Below, piece by piece: positions 1 through 8,528 of a DNA stretch of 19,944 bases. The first letter of the stretch is position 1. The number at the start of each line of letters is the position of its first letter. Below the pieces are notes generated by a model. It ran no database searches. It was not told the DNA's origin and was given only the letters and a program-made list of their open reading frames with translations. The stretch spans positions 1 to 19,944 of the forward strand of contig CAKUTF010000045.1 of NCBI GenBank assembly GCA_934691725.1. The letters run 5' to 3'. The stretch is from an uncultured Fibrobacter sp. Its GTDB lineage: Bacteria > Fibrobacterota > Fibrobacteria > Fibrobacterales > Fibrobacteraceae. The position numbers and the translations under genes were made by a program.

Positions 1-500
1 TCTTTTTCCGGCGTTGGCGAAACCTCGCCCGGGGGAACGATATGCGATGCGGTTTCCGGTTTCTGCAAGCCGCCGAGTTCTTCCAGAGGAAGGTCGTCCG
101 AATCATTTCCAAACAGACTGTCGAAAGAGCTTTCCACCGAGCTCTCCAGGGAACTTTCCGGTTGAGGCGTTTTTTCCGAGGACTTCTCGAAAAGAGGCGA
201 ATGTTCCGAAACGGAAGGCGCGACCGATGCCGAACCTTCTTTTTCCGGCGTTGGCGAAACCTCGACCGGGGGAACGATATGCGATGCGGTTTCCGGTTTC
301 TGCAAGCCGCCGAGACCTTCTAGCGGTAGGTAGCCCGAAGCGTCCCCGAACAGGCTGTCGAAAGAGCTTTCCACAGACTTCTCCAGAGTGCTTTCCGGCT
401 GCGACGTTTTGTCCGAGGACTTCTCGAAAAGCGGGGGTGGTTCCGAAACGGAAGGCGCGGCCGATGCAGAACCTTCTTTTTCCGGCGTTGGCGAAACTTC
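1..500 (-). repeat. 237-bp in-frame tandem repeat inside the TPR protein gene
   Basis: Two full copies (500-264 and 263-27) and the start of a third (26-1) follow head to tail with a period of exactly 237 bp (79 codons). The translated full copies agree at about 66 of 79 residues. Each begins with EVSPTPEKEG, contains SSFDSLFG in the middle and ends with LQKPETASHIVPP. Identity is highest at the copy ends and lowest around the residues following FDSLFG. The array probably continues beyond the left edge, so the total copy number is unknown. Confidence 0.9.
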
Positions 501-1397
501 GTCCGAGGGTTTTGACAGAACAAACTCTTCCGGCAATTCATCTTCCCCGAAGATACTGTCAAACGCATCGGAAAGGCTCTGCGGCTTGTCCTCGACCTTT
601 TCCGCCGGAGAGGGTTCAACCGTTTTTTCTTCCTGTTTTTCAGAAGCCGGTTCTTCCGTTTCCGCAGCTCCAAAAATGCCGGAAAGGGCTGTCGAAATAT
701 CGTCGCCGTCAATTTCCTCCGTCGGGAATTCGTCTTTTTCTGCATTGGACGGAGAAAAATCGGCAATTGCCTTGTCTAGGCTATTCTCCAAATCGTGAAA
801 CGAAACCTCGTTCTCATTTTCATCGTCTGCCGGGAGGAGTGTCGCTAGCGACGAGAACGGATCCTCGTCTTTTTCTTCTTCCGCTTTATCCGCTTCGCTT
901 GCAGCCGGAGCTTCCGGCTCTAGCGGTTCCGGCAAAGATTCCGCGGCGAGAATTGGCGCTGGTTCGGCTTTTGGCAAATCTTCCAACGCGGGCATTTCCT
1001 CGTGGGTTTCGATTTTCGGGGCATACTCCTCTTTCCAAAAGGCGTCCAGCGGATCTAGATCGTGCAACTGGCGATAATACAGGTTGCGATTTTCGATGTC
1101 ACCTTTTTCGGCATAGGCATCGCCTAGGCGACGTATCGCGGACAGACAATAGGGATTCCTGCACAGCACAAATTCACAGGCTTCGATTACGCCGTCCCAA
1201 TCTTCTTTTTCCACGAGAATCTTCGACAGGACAAGATTTCCCTCTTCGCACGGTGTCGCGGAAAGTCCCGCCTGGACACACGAAAGCGCAGCATCCAAGT
1301 CTCCGTTCTGACGCAGCAGGTCGGCAAGCCAGGCAAAGGCCCTGGAGTCTTTCTTTTTGCCAATCGCCTTGCGAAGAGATTCTACCGTTGTCGCCAT
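1..1397 (-). CDS. TPR protein with acidic, repeat-bearing disordered tail (partial, C-terminus off left edge)
   Basis: The frame is open from the ATG at 1397 to the window edge (465 codons plus 2 nt), so the protein is cut at its C-terminus. An AGAGGTGA ribosome-binding sequence lies just upstream, 15 nt after the Trm112-like gene. Residues 1 to about 125 look like three tetratricopeptide-type helical hairpins (for example LADLLRQNGDLDAA and LGDAYAEKGDIENRN). From about residue 126 the chain is rich in Glu, Pro, Ser and Asp and probably disordered. Residues 300-378 and 379-457 are 79-residue tandem repeats, and a third copy begins at 458. A short motif, F-D-S-[IL]-F-G or close to it, recurs about four times. 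There is no signal peptide, so it is probably cytoplasmic. I do not recognise a named family; a scaffold or adaptor role is only a guess. Confidence 0.85.
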   Translation of the reverse strand, partial: MATTVESLRKAIGKKKDSRAFAWLADLLRQNGDLDAALSCVQAGLSATPCEEGNLVLSKILVEKEDWDGVIEACEFVLCRNPYCLSAIRRLGDAYAEKGDIENRNLYYRQLHDLDPLDAFWKEEYAPKIETHEEMPALEDLPKAEPAPILAAESLPEPLEPEAPAASEADKAEEEKDEDPFSSLATLLPADDENENEVSFHDLENSLDKAIADFSPSNAEKDEFPTEEIDGDDISTALSGIFGAAETEEPASEKQEEKTVEPSPAEKVEDKPQSLSDAFDSIFGEDELPEEFVLSKPSDEVSPTPEKEGSASAAPSVSEPPPLFEKSSDKTSQPESTLEKSVESSFDSLFGDASGYLPLEGLGGLQKPETASHIVPPVEVSPTPEKEGSASVAPSVSEHSPLFEKSSEKTPQPESSLESSVESSFDSLFGNDSDDLPLEELGGLQKPETASHIVPPGEVSPTPEK

Positions 1398-1412
1398 ATT
1401 CACCTCTAGGCT

Positions 1413-1661
1413 TTAGATTTCAAGTGCAATCGCTTCGTCGGCGAGAAGGACAGGGATTCCGTTTCGTACCGGATAGACCTTGCTTCCGTCCTTCGACACC
1501 AAGGCCTCTTCCAAGGCTTCGGACACGGTGTTTCCGCCAACCGTCCGAACTTTCCCCTGTGCGATTTTTTCATTTAACACAGAGAGCGTTTCCGCAGAAG
1601 CTTCCAAAAGCGCTTCATGCGTATCGGGAGTGCACAGAATCGACAGCATTTCAGAATTCAT
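1413..1661 (-). CDS. Trm112-like (UPF0434/YcaR-type) small protein
   Basis: This 82-residue protein has the layout of the bacterial Trm112p-like family: an N-terminal MLSILCTP segment, a middle helix, and the typical VYPVRNGIPVLLADEA end. Eukaryotic Trm112 activates methyltransferases; most short bacterial members have no assigned role. Only one Cys (residue 10) is present, so the zinc site of eukaryotic members is absent. The ATG at 1661 has AAGGTGA upstream. It lies between the glycosyltransferase genes (89-nt gap) and the TPR protein gene (15-nt gap), and is probably co-transcribed with the latter. Confidence 0.8.
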   Translation of the reverse strand: MNSEMLSILCTPDTHEALLEASAETLSVLNEKIAQGKVRTVGGNTVSEALEEALVSKDGSKVYPVRNGIPVLLADEAIALEI

Positions 1662-1725
1662 GATTCACCTTTTATTTTCAAGACTAAAAATAATTCCTTT
1701 TCCCCGGGCGGCAGGCGCTAATTTT

Positions 1726-1746
1726 AAAAAAGGCCCTAGAAGGAGC
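1726..1746 (-). terminator. Possible weak intrinsic terminator after the glycosyltransferase operon
   Basis: On the minus strand, right after the TGA at 1751, GCTCC-TTCTA-GGGCC is followed by six T residues (1731-1726). The stem is short, with one mismatch and one G-T pair, so it may be weak. It is the only terminator-like structure in the 89-bp gap before the Trm112-like gene. Confidence 0.3.
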
Positions 1747-1750
1747 GCTT

Positions 1751-3286
1751 TCAATCAAAGTAGTTCAAATCCACGATGGCATAATTCGTATCGTTTTCCG
1801 TCGCGATAAGCAATTTGGGAGAAAGCCCCAGCGATTTCACCCAATTCAAATCGAAAGATTCCCGGAACCCGGCAACATCGGAAAGCACGAGCAGTTCCCG
1901 AGCCCCGGTTCGCTTGCAAATCAGAGGCAATTTTTCAATCGTTCCCAGCAGATATTCGCGGTTCTTTTCCGTTACCCTGTCGGGAAATTCCGTGACGCAG
2001 CCGAGCAGATTCAGCCCCGGTTTCAAATGATAGCGGTCAAACCAGCAAGAAAGCGCGTCCGTCGTCCCGCCGAGCAAGACGGAGCGTTTCGCCTTTCCCG
2101 AAAAAATCCGGTAAAAATAGCGCAACCAAAAAAGAAGCCGTCTCCAAAACACGCAAAGAAGCCCGACCGAGAGAAAAACGAAAGCGACCGAAATTTCCTG
2201 ATTCAGTACAAACGAAGTGATCAAGACGCCGAGGAATTCAAACGGCAGCAAAAATTTTAAAAGCCGCAGCCCGTCCAATCGAGGCGAGACATAATCCCCG
2301 GCAAGTGCGAGAGGGATCCATGTCGAAAGAGCCATTACAAAGAGTCCCTCGCCAGAAAGCGGGGCGAAACGGGAAAAAGCCAAGAATCCGGCTAGAGCGC
2401 AAAGAAAATCCACCACCATTTTCCACCACTGGGGAACGAGCCGCGAAAAGACGCCGACAAGGGCGGCAAAGCAAATCCCGAGCGCGATGACAAAAGTCGG
2501 AAGATGGTAATTGTGATGCTTCTTGGCGAAGATGAGCATCGCCATGTAAAACTCGACAAAGGTTCGAAACCGCCGGGTCTTGCAGCTCTGCCCCTTGAAA
2601 TGCAAGATGTTCGTTCCGGGATAGTAATAATTGCGAAACCCTAGTTTCTTGATGCGAAGACAGATATCGAGGTCTTCGCCATACATAAAGTAATCCTTGT
2701 CAAAACCGCCAAGACGTTCAAAGATTTCCCGACGAACGCCAAGAAACGACCCGCTGACCGCATCGACTTCCGTTTCCTGCTCCGGATCGAGATAGCTCAT
2801 GTTGTACGACGCAAAGACCTTGCTTTTCGGAAACAGCGAAGAAAGCCCTATCGTCTTGCAGATAGCGGCAAACGGCGACGGGAAGGATCGCCGGCAGGCC
2901 CATTGCAAGGAACCGTCGCCATTTAAAATTTTACAGCCGACAGCGCCCGCATCGGGCTTCGATTCCATATAGGCAAGCGTCTTTTCAAAAGTCCCGCGCG
3001 AAACGACCGTATCCGGGTTGACAAAGAAGAGAACGTCCTTTGTCGCATAGCGAGCCGCCAAGTTGCAGCCTTTTCCGAATCCCAGATTTTCCCCGCTATC
3101 CAGCCAGCGAACCTTTGGGAACGCCGCCTTCTGCCTGTCGAGAACGGGAATCGGCGAGCCGTTGTCCAAAACGATAATTTCCGAATCTAAATTTCGAAGC
3201 GCATCGGCTACAGAGCCGACACACGTAGCGATGTAATCTCGCGAATTATAAGCGACGATAATGACAGAACAGGAAAGCGACTGCAT
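1751..3286 (-). CDS. GT2 glycosyltransferase fused to membrane helices and a WbaP-like nucleotide-binding domain
   Basis: This 511-residue protein has three parts. Residues 1 to about 260 are a GT2 domain of the WbbL/rhamnosyltransferase type: SVIIVAYNS start, NLGFGKGCN, FVNPDTVV at the metal site, GSFLGVRREIF, and the catalytic-type MYGEDLDICLR. Residues from about 263 to 395 hold four to five hydrophobic helices. Residues from about 397 to 511 look like a Rossmann-type domain (SVLLGGTTDA, then LLGCVTEFPD and LLVLSD), resembling the CoA_binding_3 region of WbaP/PssY-type polyprenyl glycosylphosphotransferases. The phosphoglycosyltransferase catalytic domain that normally follows is absent. 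It starts 3 nt after the preceding GT2 gene with no clear ribosome-binding site, so translation is probably coupled. Likely role: sugar transfer in surface-glycan assembly at the inner membrane. The sugar is unknown. Confidence 0.8.
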   Translation of the reverse strand: MQSLSCSVIIVAYNSRDYIATCVGSVADALRNLDSEIIVLDNGSPIPVLDRQKAAFPKVRWLDSGENLGFGKGCNLAARYATKDVLFFVNPDTVVSRGTFEKTLAYMESKPDAGAVGCKILNGDGSLQWACRRSFPSPFAAICKTIGLSSLFPKSKVFASYNMSYLDPEQETEVDAVSGSFLGVRREIFERLGGFDKDYFMYGEDLDICLRIKKLGFRNYYYPGTNILHFKGQSCKTRRFRTFVEFYMAMLIFAKKHHNYHLPTFVIALGICFAALVGVFSRLVPQWWKMVVDFLCALAGFLAFSRFAPLSGEGLFVMALSTWIPLALAGDYVSPRLDGLRLLKFLLPFEFLGVLITSFVLNQEISVAFVFLSVGLLCVFWRRLLFWLRYFYRIFSGKAKRSVLLGGTTDALSCWFDRYHLKPGLNLLGCVTEFPDRVTEKNREYLLGTIEKLPLICKRTGARELLVLSDVAGFRESFDLNWVKSLGLSPKLLIATENDTNYAIVDLNYFD

Positions 3287-3289
3287 AAA

Positions 3290-4003
3290 TCAGGTTCGCT
3301 TAAAGCGCAATTTCAAAACGAGGAAAAACGCTTCCGAAATGATTCCGCCGCTCATTTTCGACACGCCGCGAACCCGGTCGGTAAAAACAATGGGGATTTC
3401 CTTGACGCGAAGCCCCTTTTTCCAGATTTTAAATGTCGTTTCGATTTGGAAGCAGTAGCCGTCGCTTTTCATATTCGAAAGGTCGAGGGATTCCAGCGCG
3501 GTCCGACGAAAGCACTTGAACCCGCCGGTCGCATCCTTGACCGGCAGCCCAGTCACAAGGCGCGTGTAGAGATTTGCAAAGTAGCTGAGCAAAAGACGCT
3601 TCCAGTCCCAGTTTACAACCCCGATTTTCTTTTCGTTGTAGCGGCTTCCGAGCACCAAATCGGCATCTTCCGCGGCACGGAGCAGGCGAGGCAAGTCCGA
3701 AGGCTTGTGGCTAAAGTCCGCATCCATTTCAAAGATCCGCTCGTAATCCCTTTCAAGCGCCCACTTGAAGCCCGCGACATAGGCGGACCCAAGTCCCATC
3801 TTCCCGGCACGGCGAAACAGATGTACCTTGGGATTTTCCGCGGACATCGCTTCGACAATGTCACCGGTTCCATCGGGCGAACCGTCATCGACAACGAGAA
3901 CTTCCAGACAAGGATCCTGCCTGAGGACTTCCGGGATGATTAGGGAAATGTTGTCCTTTTCGTTGTATGTCGGAATCACGACCAGGCTCTTGGGAAATGT
4001 CAT
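3290..4003 (-). CDS. Polyprenol-phosphate mannosyltransferase-like GT2 (DPM1 type)
   Basis: At 237 residues this is the size of a soluble dolichyl/polyprenyl-phosphate mannose synthase. It shows the family pattern: LVVIPTYNEKDNI at the N-terminus, VLVVDDGSPDGT, the FEMDADFSHKP metal site, LGSRY, DATGGFKCFRR, SDGYCFQIE, and the RVRGVSKMSGGI end. These enzymes move a sugar from a nucleotide donor to polyprenyl phosphate on the cytoplasmic face, giving a lipid-linked donor for membrane transferases. The sugar (mannose or another hexose) cannot be read from sequence. The ATG overlaps the stop of the upstream GT2 gene (ATGA), with AGGGAG upstream. No membrane segment is seen, unlike three-domain forms. 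Confidence 0.88.
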   Translation of the reverse strand: MTFPKSLVVIPTYNEKDNISLIIPEVLRQDPCLEVLVVDDGSPDGTGDIVEAMSAENPKVHLFRRAGKMGLGSAYVAGFKWALERDYERIFEMDADFSHKPSDLPRLLRAAEDADLVLGSRYNEKKIGVVNWDWKRLLLSYFANLYTRLVTGLPVKDATGGFKCFRRTALESLDLSNMKSDGYCFQIETTFKIWKKGLRVKEIPIVFTDRVRGVSKMSGGIISEAFFLVLKLRFKRT

Positions 4004-4953
4004 CGCAGGTCTCCCTTCTCTAGAAAATCTACGTCATCGCGAACCGTTTCCGCGATTGGGTAGCGCTGTTTCTTGTTGCGGTTAAAGAGTTCAGCCAAAA
4101 AACCAAGCGAAAAGAGCTGGACGCCCATCAAGAGCGAAAAACCGCCGACAACAATCAGCGGGCGCAGATGCAGCGCCCCGAGCTGCAACCACTGCAAGCC
4201 GAAATAGCCGAAGACGCCCATTCCGAACAGCAAAAAGACAAGTCCCAGGAAGCCGAAAAAATGAAGCGGCTTTGTCGCAAAGCGGTTGAGGAAAAGCAGG
4301 GTGAGCAAGTCCAAAAATCCCGAGACAAGCCTCGAAACGCCATACTTGGAGGCTCCGTGGATCCGGGCGCGATGGGCTACAGGCATTTCCGCGATTTTTG
4401 CGCCCTGCCACTTCGCCATGACAGGAATAAAGCGGTGAAAATCCCCGTAGAGATTGATAAAGCGCACCACCGAGCTGCGGTAAAGCTTGATTCCGCAATT
4501 AAAGTCGTGCAGGCGTTTGCCGCAAATAATCGAAACGGTGATGTTGAAAAGCTTCGAAGGCCACGTCTTGTGCCACGGATCGTGCCGATGGACCTTCCAG
4601 CCCGAAACCAGATCATATCCCTCGTCGATGATTTTCATCATTTTCGGGATCTCGCGCGGATCGTCCTGCAGGTCGCCGTCGAGCGTCGCAATCAGTTTTC
4701 CGCGGGACTTCGAAAAGCCTAGCGACAGGGCGTCCGCCTTGCCGCAATTGAACTGGAAGCGGTATAGACGCAAAAAGTCGTATTTCGCGGAAAGTCCCAC
4801 AAGGACATTCCACGAACCGTCACGACTGCCGTCATCGATAACGATAACCTCGAACGACTTTCCCGTCGGAGCGATTGCGGCGACGATTTCCTCCATCAAG
4901 GGGGCGAGATTTTCCGCTTCGTCCTTGACGGGAATGACCAGACTCAAATCCAT
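4000..4953 (-). CDS. GT2 family glycosyltransferase, ArnC/GtrB-like, with two C-terminal membrane helices
   Basis: This 317-residue protein has an N-terminal GT2 domain (LSLVIPVKDEAEN, VIVIDDGSRDGS, the LDGDLQDDP metal site, HDFNCGIKLYR, and HGASKYGVSRL) followed by two hydrophobic segments (about 229-255 and 266-290). This is the layout of the ArnC/GtrB/DPMS-like group, which makes polyprenyl-phosphate-linked sugars at the cytoplasmic membrane. I chose the ATG at 4953 because AGGA lies 7 nt upstream; an in-frame GTG at 4959 has poor spacing. It follows the DUF2723 gene by about two dozen nucleotides and overlaps the next GT2 gene by ATGA. Two such synthases side by side suggest two lipid-linked sugars, or a synthase plus a glycan-modifying enzyme. 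Confidence 0.87.
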   Translation of the reverse strand: MDLSLVIPVKDEAENLAPLMEEIVAAIAPTGKSFEVIVIDDGSRDGSWNVLVGLSAKYDFLRLYRFQFNCGKADALSLGFSKSRGKLIATLDGDLQDDPREIPKMMKIIDEGYDLVSGWKVHRHDPWHKTWPSKLFNITVSIICGKRLHDFNCGIKLYRSSVVRFINLYGDFHRFIPVMAKWQGAKIAEMPVAHRARIHGASKYGVSRLVSGFLDLLTLLFLNRFATKPLHFFGFLGLVFLLFGMGVFGYFGLQWLQLGALHLRPLIVVGGFSLLMGVQLFSLGFLAELFNRNKKQRYPIAETVRDDVDFLEKGDLR

Positions 4954-4977
4954 AGGCACATCCTAGATTTGTACAAA

Positions 4978-7900
4978 CTATTTTCCCTGGGCGAGCGACT
5001 CCGCGTTTGCAGGCAAAGCGGAATCCGGTACGACCGCTAGCGGCTTTTCCGGCATCGCTTCGACGCTCTGGCGGTTCATTTCGAGCCGCATCCGTCCCTG
5101 TTCATCGTAAGCGGGAACATTCTCCAAACCGCGGTCCAGATATTCCAGCGCGCGTTTCTTGTCCTTGAGGACGTCGAGGACAAAGGCGGCAGCCCAATAG
5201 GAGCGCCATTCTTCCGGGAACTGGTAAATGCCGCGGTCCAGATAGCGGAGGGCGAAGTCCGTCATCTCGTCGAGTTTCCGCTTTTTCGAAACCGTGAGCG
5301 GCGTCCCGTCCGAAAGCATCGCCATCATTTCTTCGCGAATCTGGAAAGCGATTTGCAGGTAGAGGGACGTGTAGCTCGAAAGGAGACGCGTTGTTTCGTC
5401 ATCGACATAGGCCGTTCCGTCCCCCAGTCCGCGGAACTGGTAAACACTGTCGATCAGGTAGGCGGTGCGTTCCAGGTCAAAGTCCTGGTTGTTCGCGCGG
5501 CGGTCCGTCGTATCGCCCTGCATCAGGTTGTAAATCATGCCTTCCTGGACCATGAACTTTTCGAGGCCCATGAAATTCGACTGCCCGACGGTCGTGGAGA
5601 AGTGGAGCGGACGATCGACATTGTTCATCGCAAGGTCGAGCACGAGCTTGTATTGCGTGAGCATCAGACCGGCATGGGTCTTCGCCTGCCACTCCTTGAA
5701 CGCGGAATAGACCTGGTACATCACCTTGTATTGCTTAAGCTTCAGCGTATCGGCATTCGGGAGAGCCTTGCCCGTCGAATCCGTCATCTCGGCAATTCGG
5801 GACTGGAGAGCCGGAATCGCCCGGTCAGCGCGGGCAATCCACGTCTGCGTGTAATGTTCCGGGTTGCGCTCGTTCAAGTCTCCAATCGCCATCGACTTTT
5901 CGATGCCCTCCGCATTGTAGCTGAGCTTCAGAATCGGTTCCTGGGTAAGCATCTGCTTGATATACCAGTCCGTGTTTCCGAGAGAGAGGTTCACCACGCG
6001 GACATCCTTTCGGACCCCTGCGACCTGCTGCGCAAACCAGAGCGGGAACGTATCGTTGTCACCGTTCGTAAAGAGAATCGCGTTCGGGCGGCAGCTCATC
6101 AACAGGTTGTAGGCGTAATCCCACGGGACCCAAAGCCCGGAGCGGTCATGCGAACTGTAATTGGATACGCAGGGTATCACCGAGCAGATGACGAGGAATG
6201 CCGCAGCAACCGGAAGAGCAAGCACCGAAGCCTTAACGGCAAGCAGATAGACGAGAATCCCGATGCCCACGCCAAAGATAAGGCTCATAAAGATATAGGC
6301 CGGCGTGTAGAAGTAGTCACGTTCGCGGACCTCGATATGCACCGCTTCAGGGAAAGGCGCCCGACGCCCGACCTTCGCATAGGCGTTTTCAATCTTTTTC
6401 CAGTTCTGCCAGACAGCCGAACTTTCCAGGTTGCGGAGCTTCTGTTCCGCAGCGGCAATCTGCGAGGCGTCCGCCTGGCGATAGCGGAGCGTGTTCAGCA
6501 CGAGTTTCGCATGTTCGATGTTCTGCCTCGCATCGAGAAGCGCATTCGCATCCGGAATCGCGGGAATTTCAACACCCATCTGTGCCAAGTTTGACGCATT
6601 CGACTCCATCGAACTTTTCCAGTATTGATAGTCGCGCGCAGAATCCATACGCATTCCGTCGGCAAAATTGACATAGAAAAGAAGCCCGAACGAGCAAAGC
6701 CCGTAAAGAATACCCATATAGACGCCGAGCTTCTTGCTTCTGCGATACGCAAAGACGCAGACGGCGACGACAGCCCCGTTAAAGAGCAAAAACCAGATAA
6801 GCTGTGCGGGAATGTTGTCCCCCATTGCCTGCATCTGAGTCGGGAAATAGATGCCGAAGCGTTTCAACGGGGCGTTTTCCATCGGATCGAAAACATACGT
6901 TCCGCCGGAATAATTCAATCCGCCGACCTTGAACGGCAGGTATTGCGCAATCTGGTAACCGCCATAACCCATATTCGGAAACGAAAGGAACTGGTGCGCG
7001 GTCTGGGCGCGACGGTGCATCGCGCGCAAAAGCATGCTTTCGGAACCGTACTGTTTGCGTTCCACGAAATCGTTAAACGACTTCCAGTTTTCCGAATCGA
7101 AAAGGTTGCCGAGCTGCAGATTTCCCGCTTCATCCCGGAAGTTGATCTCCGGATCGTTCTCGTCGATAGCCGGATTCATTTCCGAGCGGATCGGCAGATA
7201 CAGGTGCGAACTGTAACCGAGAAGCGCGACGAGCGCAAAGGCGAGCGAAAGCCGGACGCTCCGGTTGAATTCCTGCGAGCCGACCTTGACAAGGGCTAGG
7301 ACGCCGAGTACAATCGCCGTCACGAGCGCGATGGCGATAAAATTGGAGACCATATAGATCACGGAACAGAGAAGCGTCCCCGTAATCCAGATGGGCATCC
7401 GCGAAAGAATCTTTTTGGGTTCCGCCATGAGCAAGAGCACAAAGACGGCCGGAACCGTGAGAAGCGTGTACAGGTGCGCCCCGACGCCGATAAACGCGAT
7501 ATAGCAGATAAAGACCAGGATGCGGTTTCCCCAAGCGTCGTCCTTGTGGTCAAGCCACTTGAGAGCGAGATAGGAAACGAGCATGACGATGAACATCGCA
7601 AAGCCATAGACTTCCGCCTCGACAGCGCTAAACCAGAAAGTATCGCTGAACGTGAGAAGGAATCCGGCGGAAAGCGCCGCGGTGAAGAGCACCAGCTTCC
7701 GAAATCCCGCAGAAACCTTTTCCGCCAGCTTGTCGGTCGAAAGAATCTTCGCCAAAAAGTCCCAGGCGAAAAGCGAGGTGACAAAAACGGTCAGGGCGGA
7801 ACACACGACCGAGATGTAGTTCACCCGCTTCGCGATTTCCTCGACAAACGGAAGGAGGAGAATGACCGTCCGTGAAAGCAGTACAAAGAACGGCGTTCCG

Positions 7901-8061
7901 GGAGGATGCGGAATACCCAGGATGTTCGCACAGGCGATAAACTCGCCGCAATCCCAGAAGCTCACCGTCGGCGCCATCGTCGAAACATAGACTACAAAGG
8001 CGACCAGTGCGGCAAGCCCCGCGGTCAAAAACTTCAACATCTTTTCGGAAACGTTTTTCAC
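4978..8061 (-). CDS. DUF2723 (TMEM260-type) multi-pass membrane protein, probable O-glycosyltransferase
   Basis: This 1027-residue protein starts with a membrane block carrying the DUF2723 signature STMAPTVSFWDCGEFIACA and GIPHPPGTPFF (residues about 26-60), the acidic first-loop motif typical of PMT-like GT-C enzymes. Further helices follow to about residue 290, then near 420-470 and 600-645. The C-terminal half is soluble and includes FTNGDNDTFPLWF, seen in Bacteroidota/Fibrobacterota homologues. Human TMEM260, in the same family, is a protein O-mannosyltransferase; transfer of that role here is inference. The start is a GTG overlapping the nusB stop (GTGA), with GGAGG 7 nt upstream. The downstream lipid-sugar synthase genes fit a donor-acceptor partnership. 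Confidence 0.88.
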   Translation of the reverse strand: MKNVSEKMLKFLTAGLAALVAFVVYVSTMAPTVSFWDCGEFIACANILGIPHPPGTPFFVLLSRTVILLLPFVEEIAKRVNYISVVCSALTVFVTSLFAWDFLAKILSTDKLAEKVSAGFRKLVLFTAALSAGFLLTFSDTFWFSAVEAEVYGFAMFIVMLVSYLALKWLDHKDDAWGNRILVFICYIAFIGVGAHLYTLLTVPAVFVLLLMAEPKKILSRMPIWITGTLLCSVIYMVSNFIAIALVTAIVLGVLALVKVGSQEFNRSVRLSLAFALVALLGYSSHLYLPIRSEMNPAIDENDPEINFRDEAGNLQLGNLFDSENWKSFNDFVERKQYGSESMLLRAMHRRAQTAHQFLSFPNMGYGGYQIAQYLPFKVGGLNYSGGTYVFDPMENAPLKRFGIYFPTQMQAMGDNIPAQLIWFLLFNGAVVAVCVFAYRRSKKLGVYMGILYGLCSFGLLFYVNFADGMRMDSARDYQYWKSSMESNASNLAQMGVEIPAIPDANALLDARQNIEHAKLVLNTLRYRQADASQIAAAEQKLRNLESSAVWQNWKKIENAYAKVGRRAPFPEAVHIEVRERDYFYTPAYIFMSLIFGVGIGILVYLLAVKASVLALPVAAAFLVICSVIPCVSNYSSHDRSGLWVPWDYAYNLLMSCRPNAILFTNGDNDTFPLWFAQQVAGVRKDVRVVNLSLGNTDWYIKQMLTQEPILKLSYNAEGIEKSMAIGDLNERNPEHYTQTWIARADRAIPALQSRIAEMTDSTGKALPNADTLKLKQYKVMYQVYSAFKEWQAKTHAGLMLTQYKLVLDLAMNNVDRPLHFSTTVGQSNFMGLEKFMVQEGMIYNLMQGDTTDRRANNQDFDLERTAYLIDSVYQFRGLGDGTAYVDDETTRLLSSYTSLYLQIAFQIREEMMAMLSDGTPLTVSKKRKLDEMTDFALRYLDRGIYQFPEEWRSYWAAAFVLDVLKDKKRALEYLDRGLENVPAYDEQGRMRLEMNRQSVEAMPEKPLAVVPDSALPANAESLAQGK

Positions 8062-8528
8062 TTCTTTTCCTCCGGTTTATCGCTAGAGACGAGCATTCCC
8101 TTGCTCCGAGCGAACTGGTTTAAAATTCCATTGACGAAACGGTACGAATTTTCCGTACTGTACTTGTTCGCAATCTGGACGGCTTCCTCGATCGCCACCT
8201 TGACCGGGATTTCCGGCTCATACTGGATTTCCGTGAGGCCGATGTATAAAATAATCCGGTCAAGCGTCGCTAGGCGGTCTAAGTCCCAGCCGTAAGCCCG
8301 CTCCGAGATAATCGCGTCGAGTTCCGAACGATGTTCCTGGATCAGATCGATGAGCGACATCCCGTATCGCTTCATCTCGGCGAGAAGTTCCCGCTTATTC
8401 GCTTCGCGGATGCTCGCAAGAATGCCTTCGACGCACTTGCCGACAGGCTGCCCGGTGATTTCCATCGCATAGAAAAGCTGCATGGCAAAAACCCGTGCGG
8501 GCCTTCTGCTCACGGTATCCTTTTTCAT
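8058..8528 (-). CDS. nusB: Transcription antitermination factor NusB
   Basis: The 156-residue product has the all-helical NusB pattern: RRPARVFAMQLFYAME at the N-terminus, DRLATLDRIILYIGLTEI in the middle, and the diagnostic PVKVAIEEAVQIANKYS followed by RFVNGILNQ. NusB binds boxA RNA with NusE (S10) in rRNA antitermination and processivity complexes. I place the start at the ATG at 8528, which overlaps the ribH stop (ATGA). A longer frame to 8576 would add 16 residues overlapping ribH and lacks family support. The ribH-nusB order is common in bacteria. Confidence 0.95.
   Translation of the reverse strand: MKKDTVSRRPARVFAMQLFYAMEITGQPVGKCVEGILASIREANKRELLAEMKRYGMSLIDLIQEHRSELDAIISERAYGWDLDRLATLDRIILYIGLTEIQYEPEIPVKVAIEEAVQIANKYSTENSYRFVNGILNQFARSKGMLVSSDKPEEKK

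Noticed and set aside
14..1663. A 549-residue plus-strand open frame across the left end
   Set aside because: It is antisense to the TPR protein and Trm112-like genes, is rich in Arg/Pro with no domain, and is kept open by the 237-bp repeat and base composition.
5353..6594. A 413-residue plus-strand open frame inside the DUF2723 gene
   Set aside because: It is a mirror frame of a well-supported conserved membrane protein; composition is Arg/His/Val-rich and no motif is seen.
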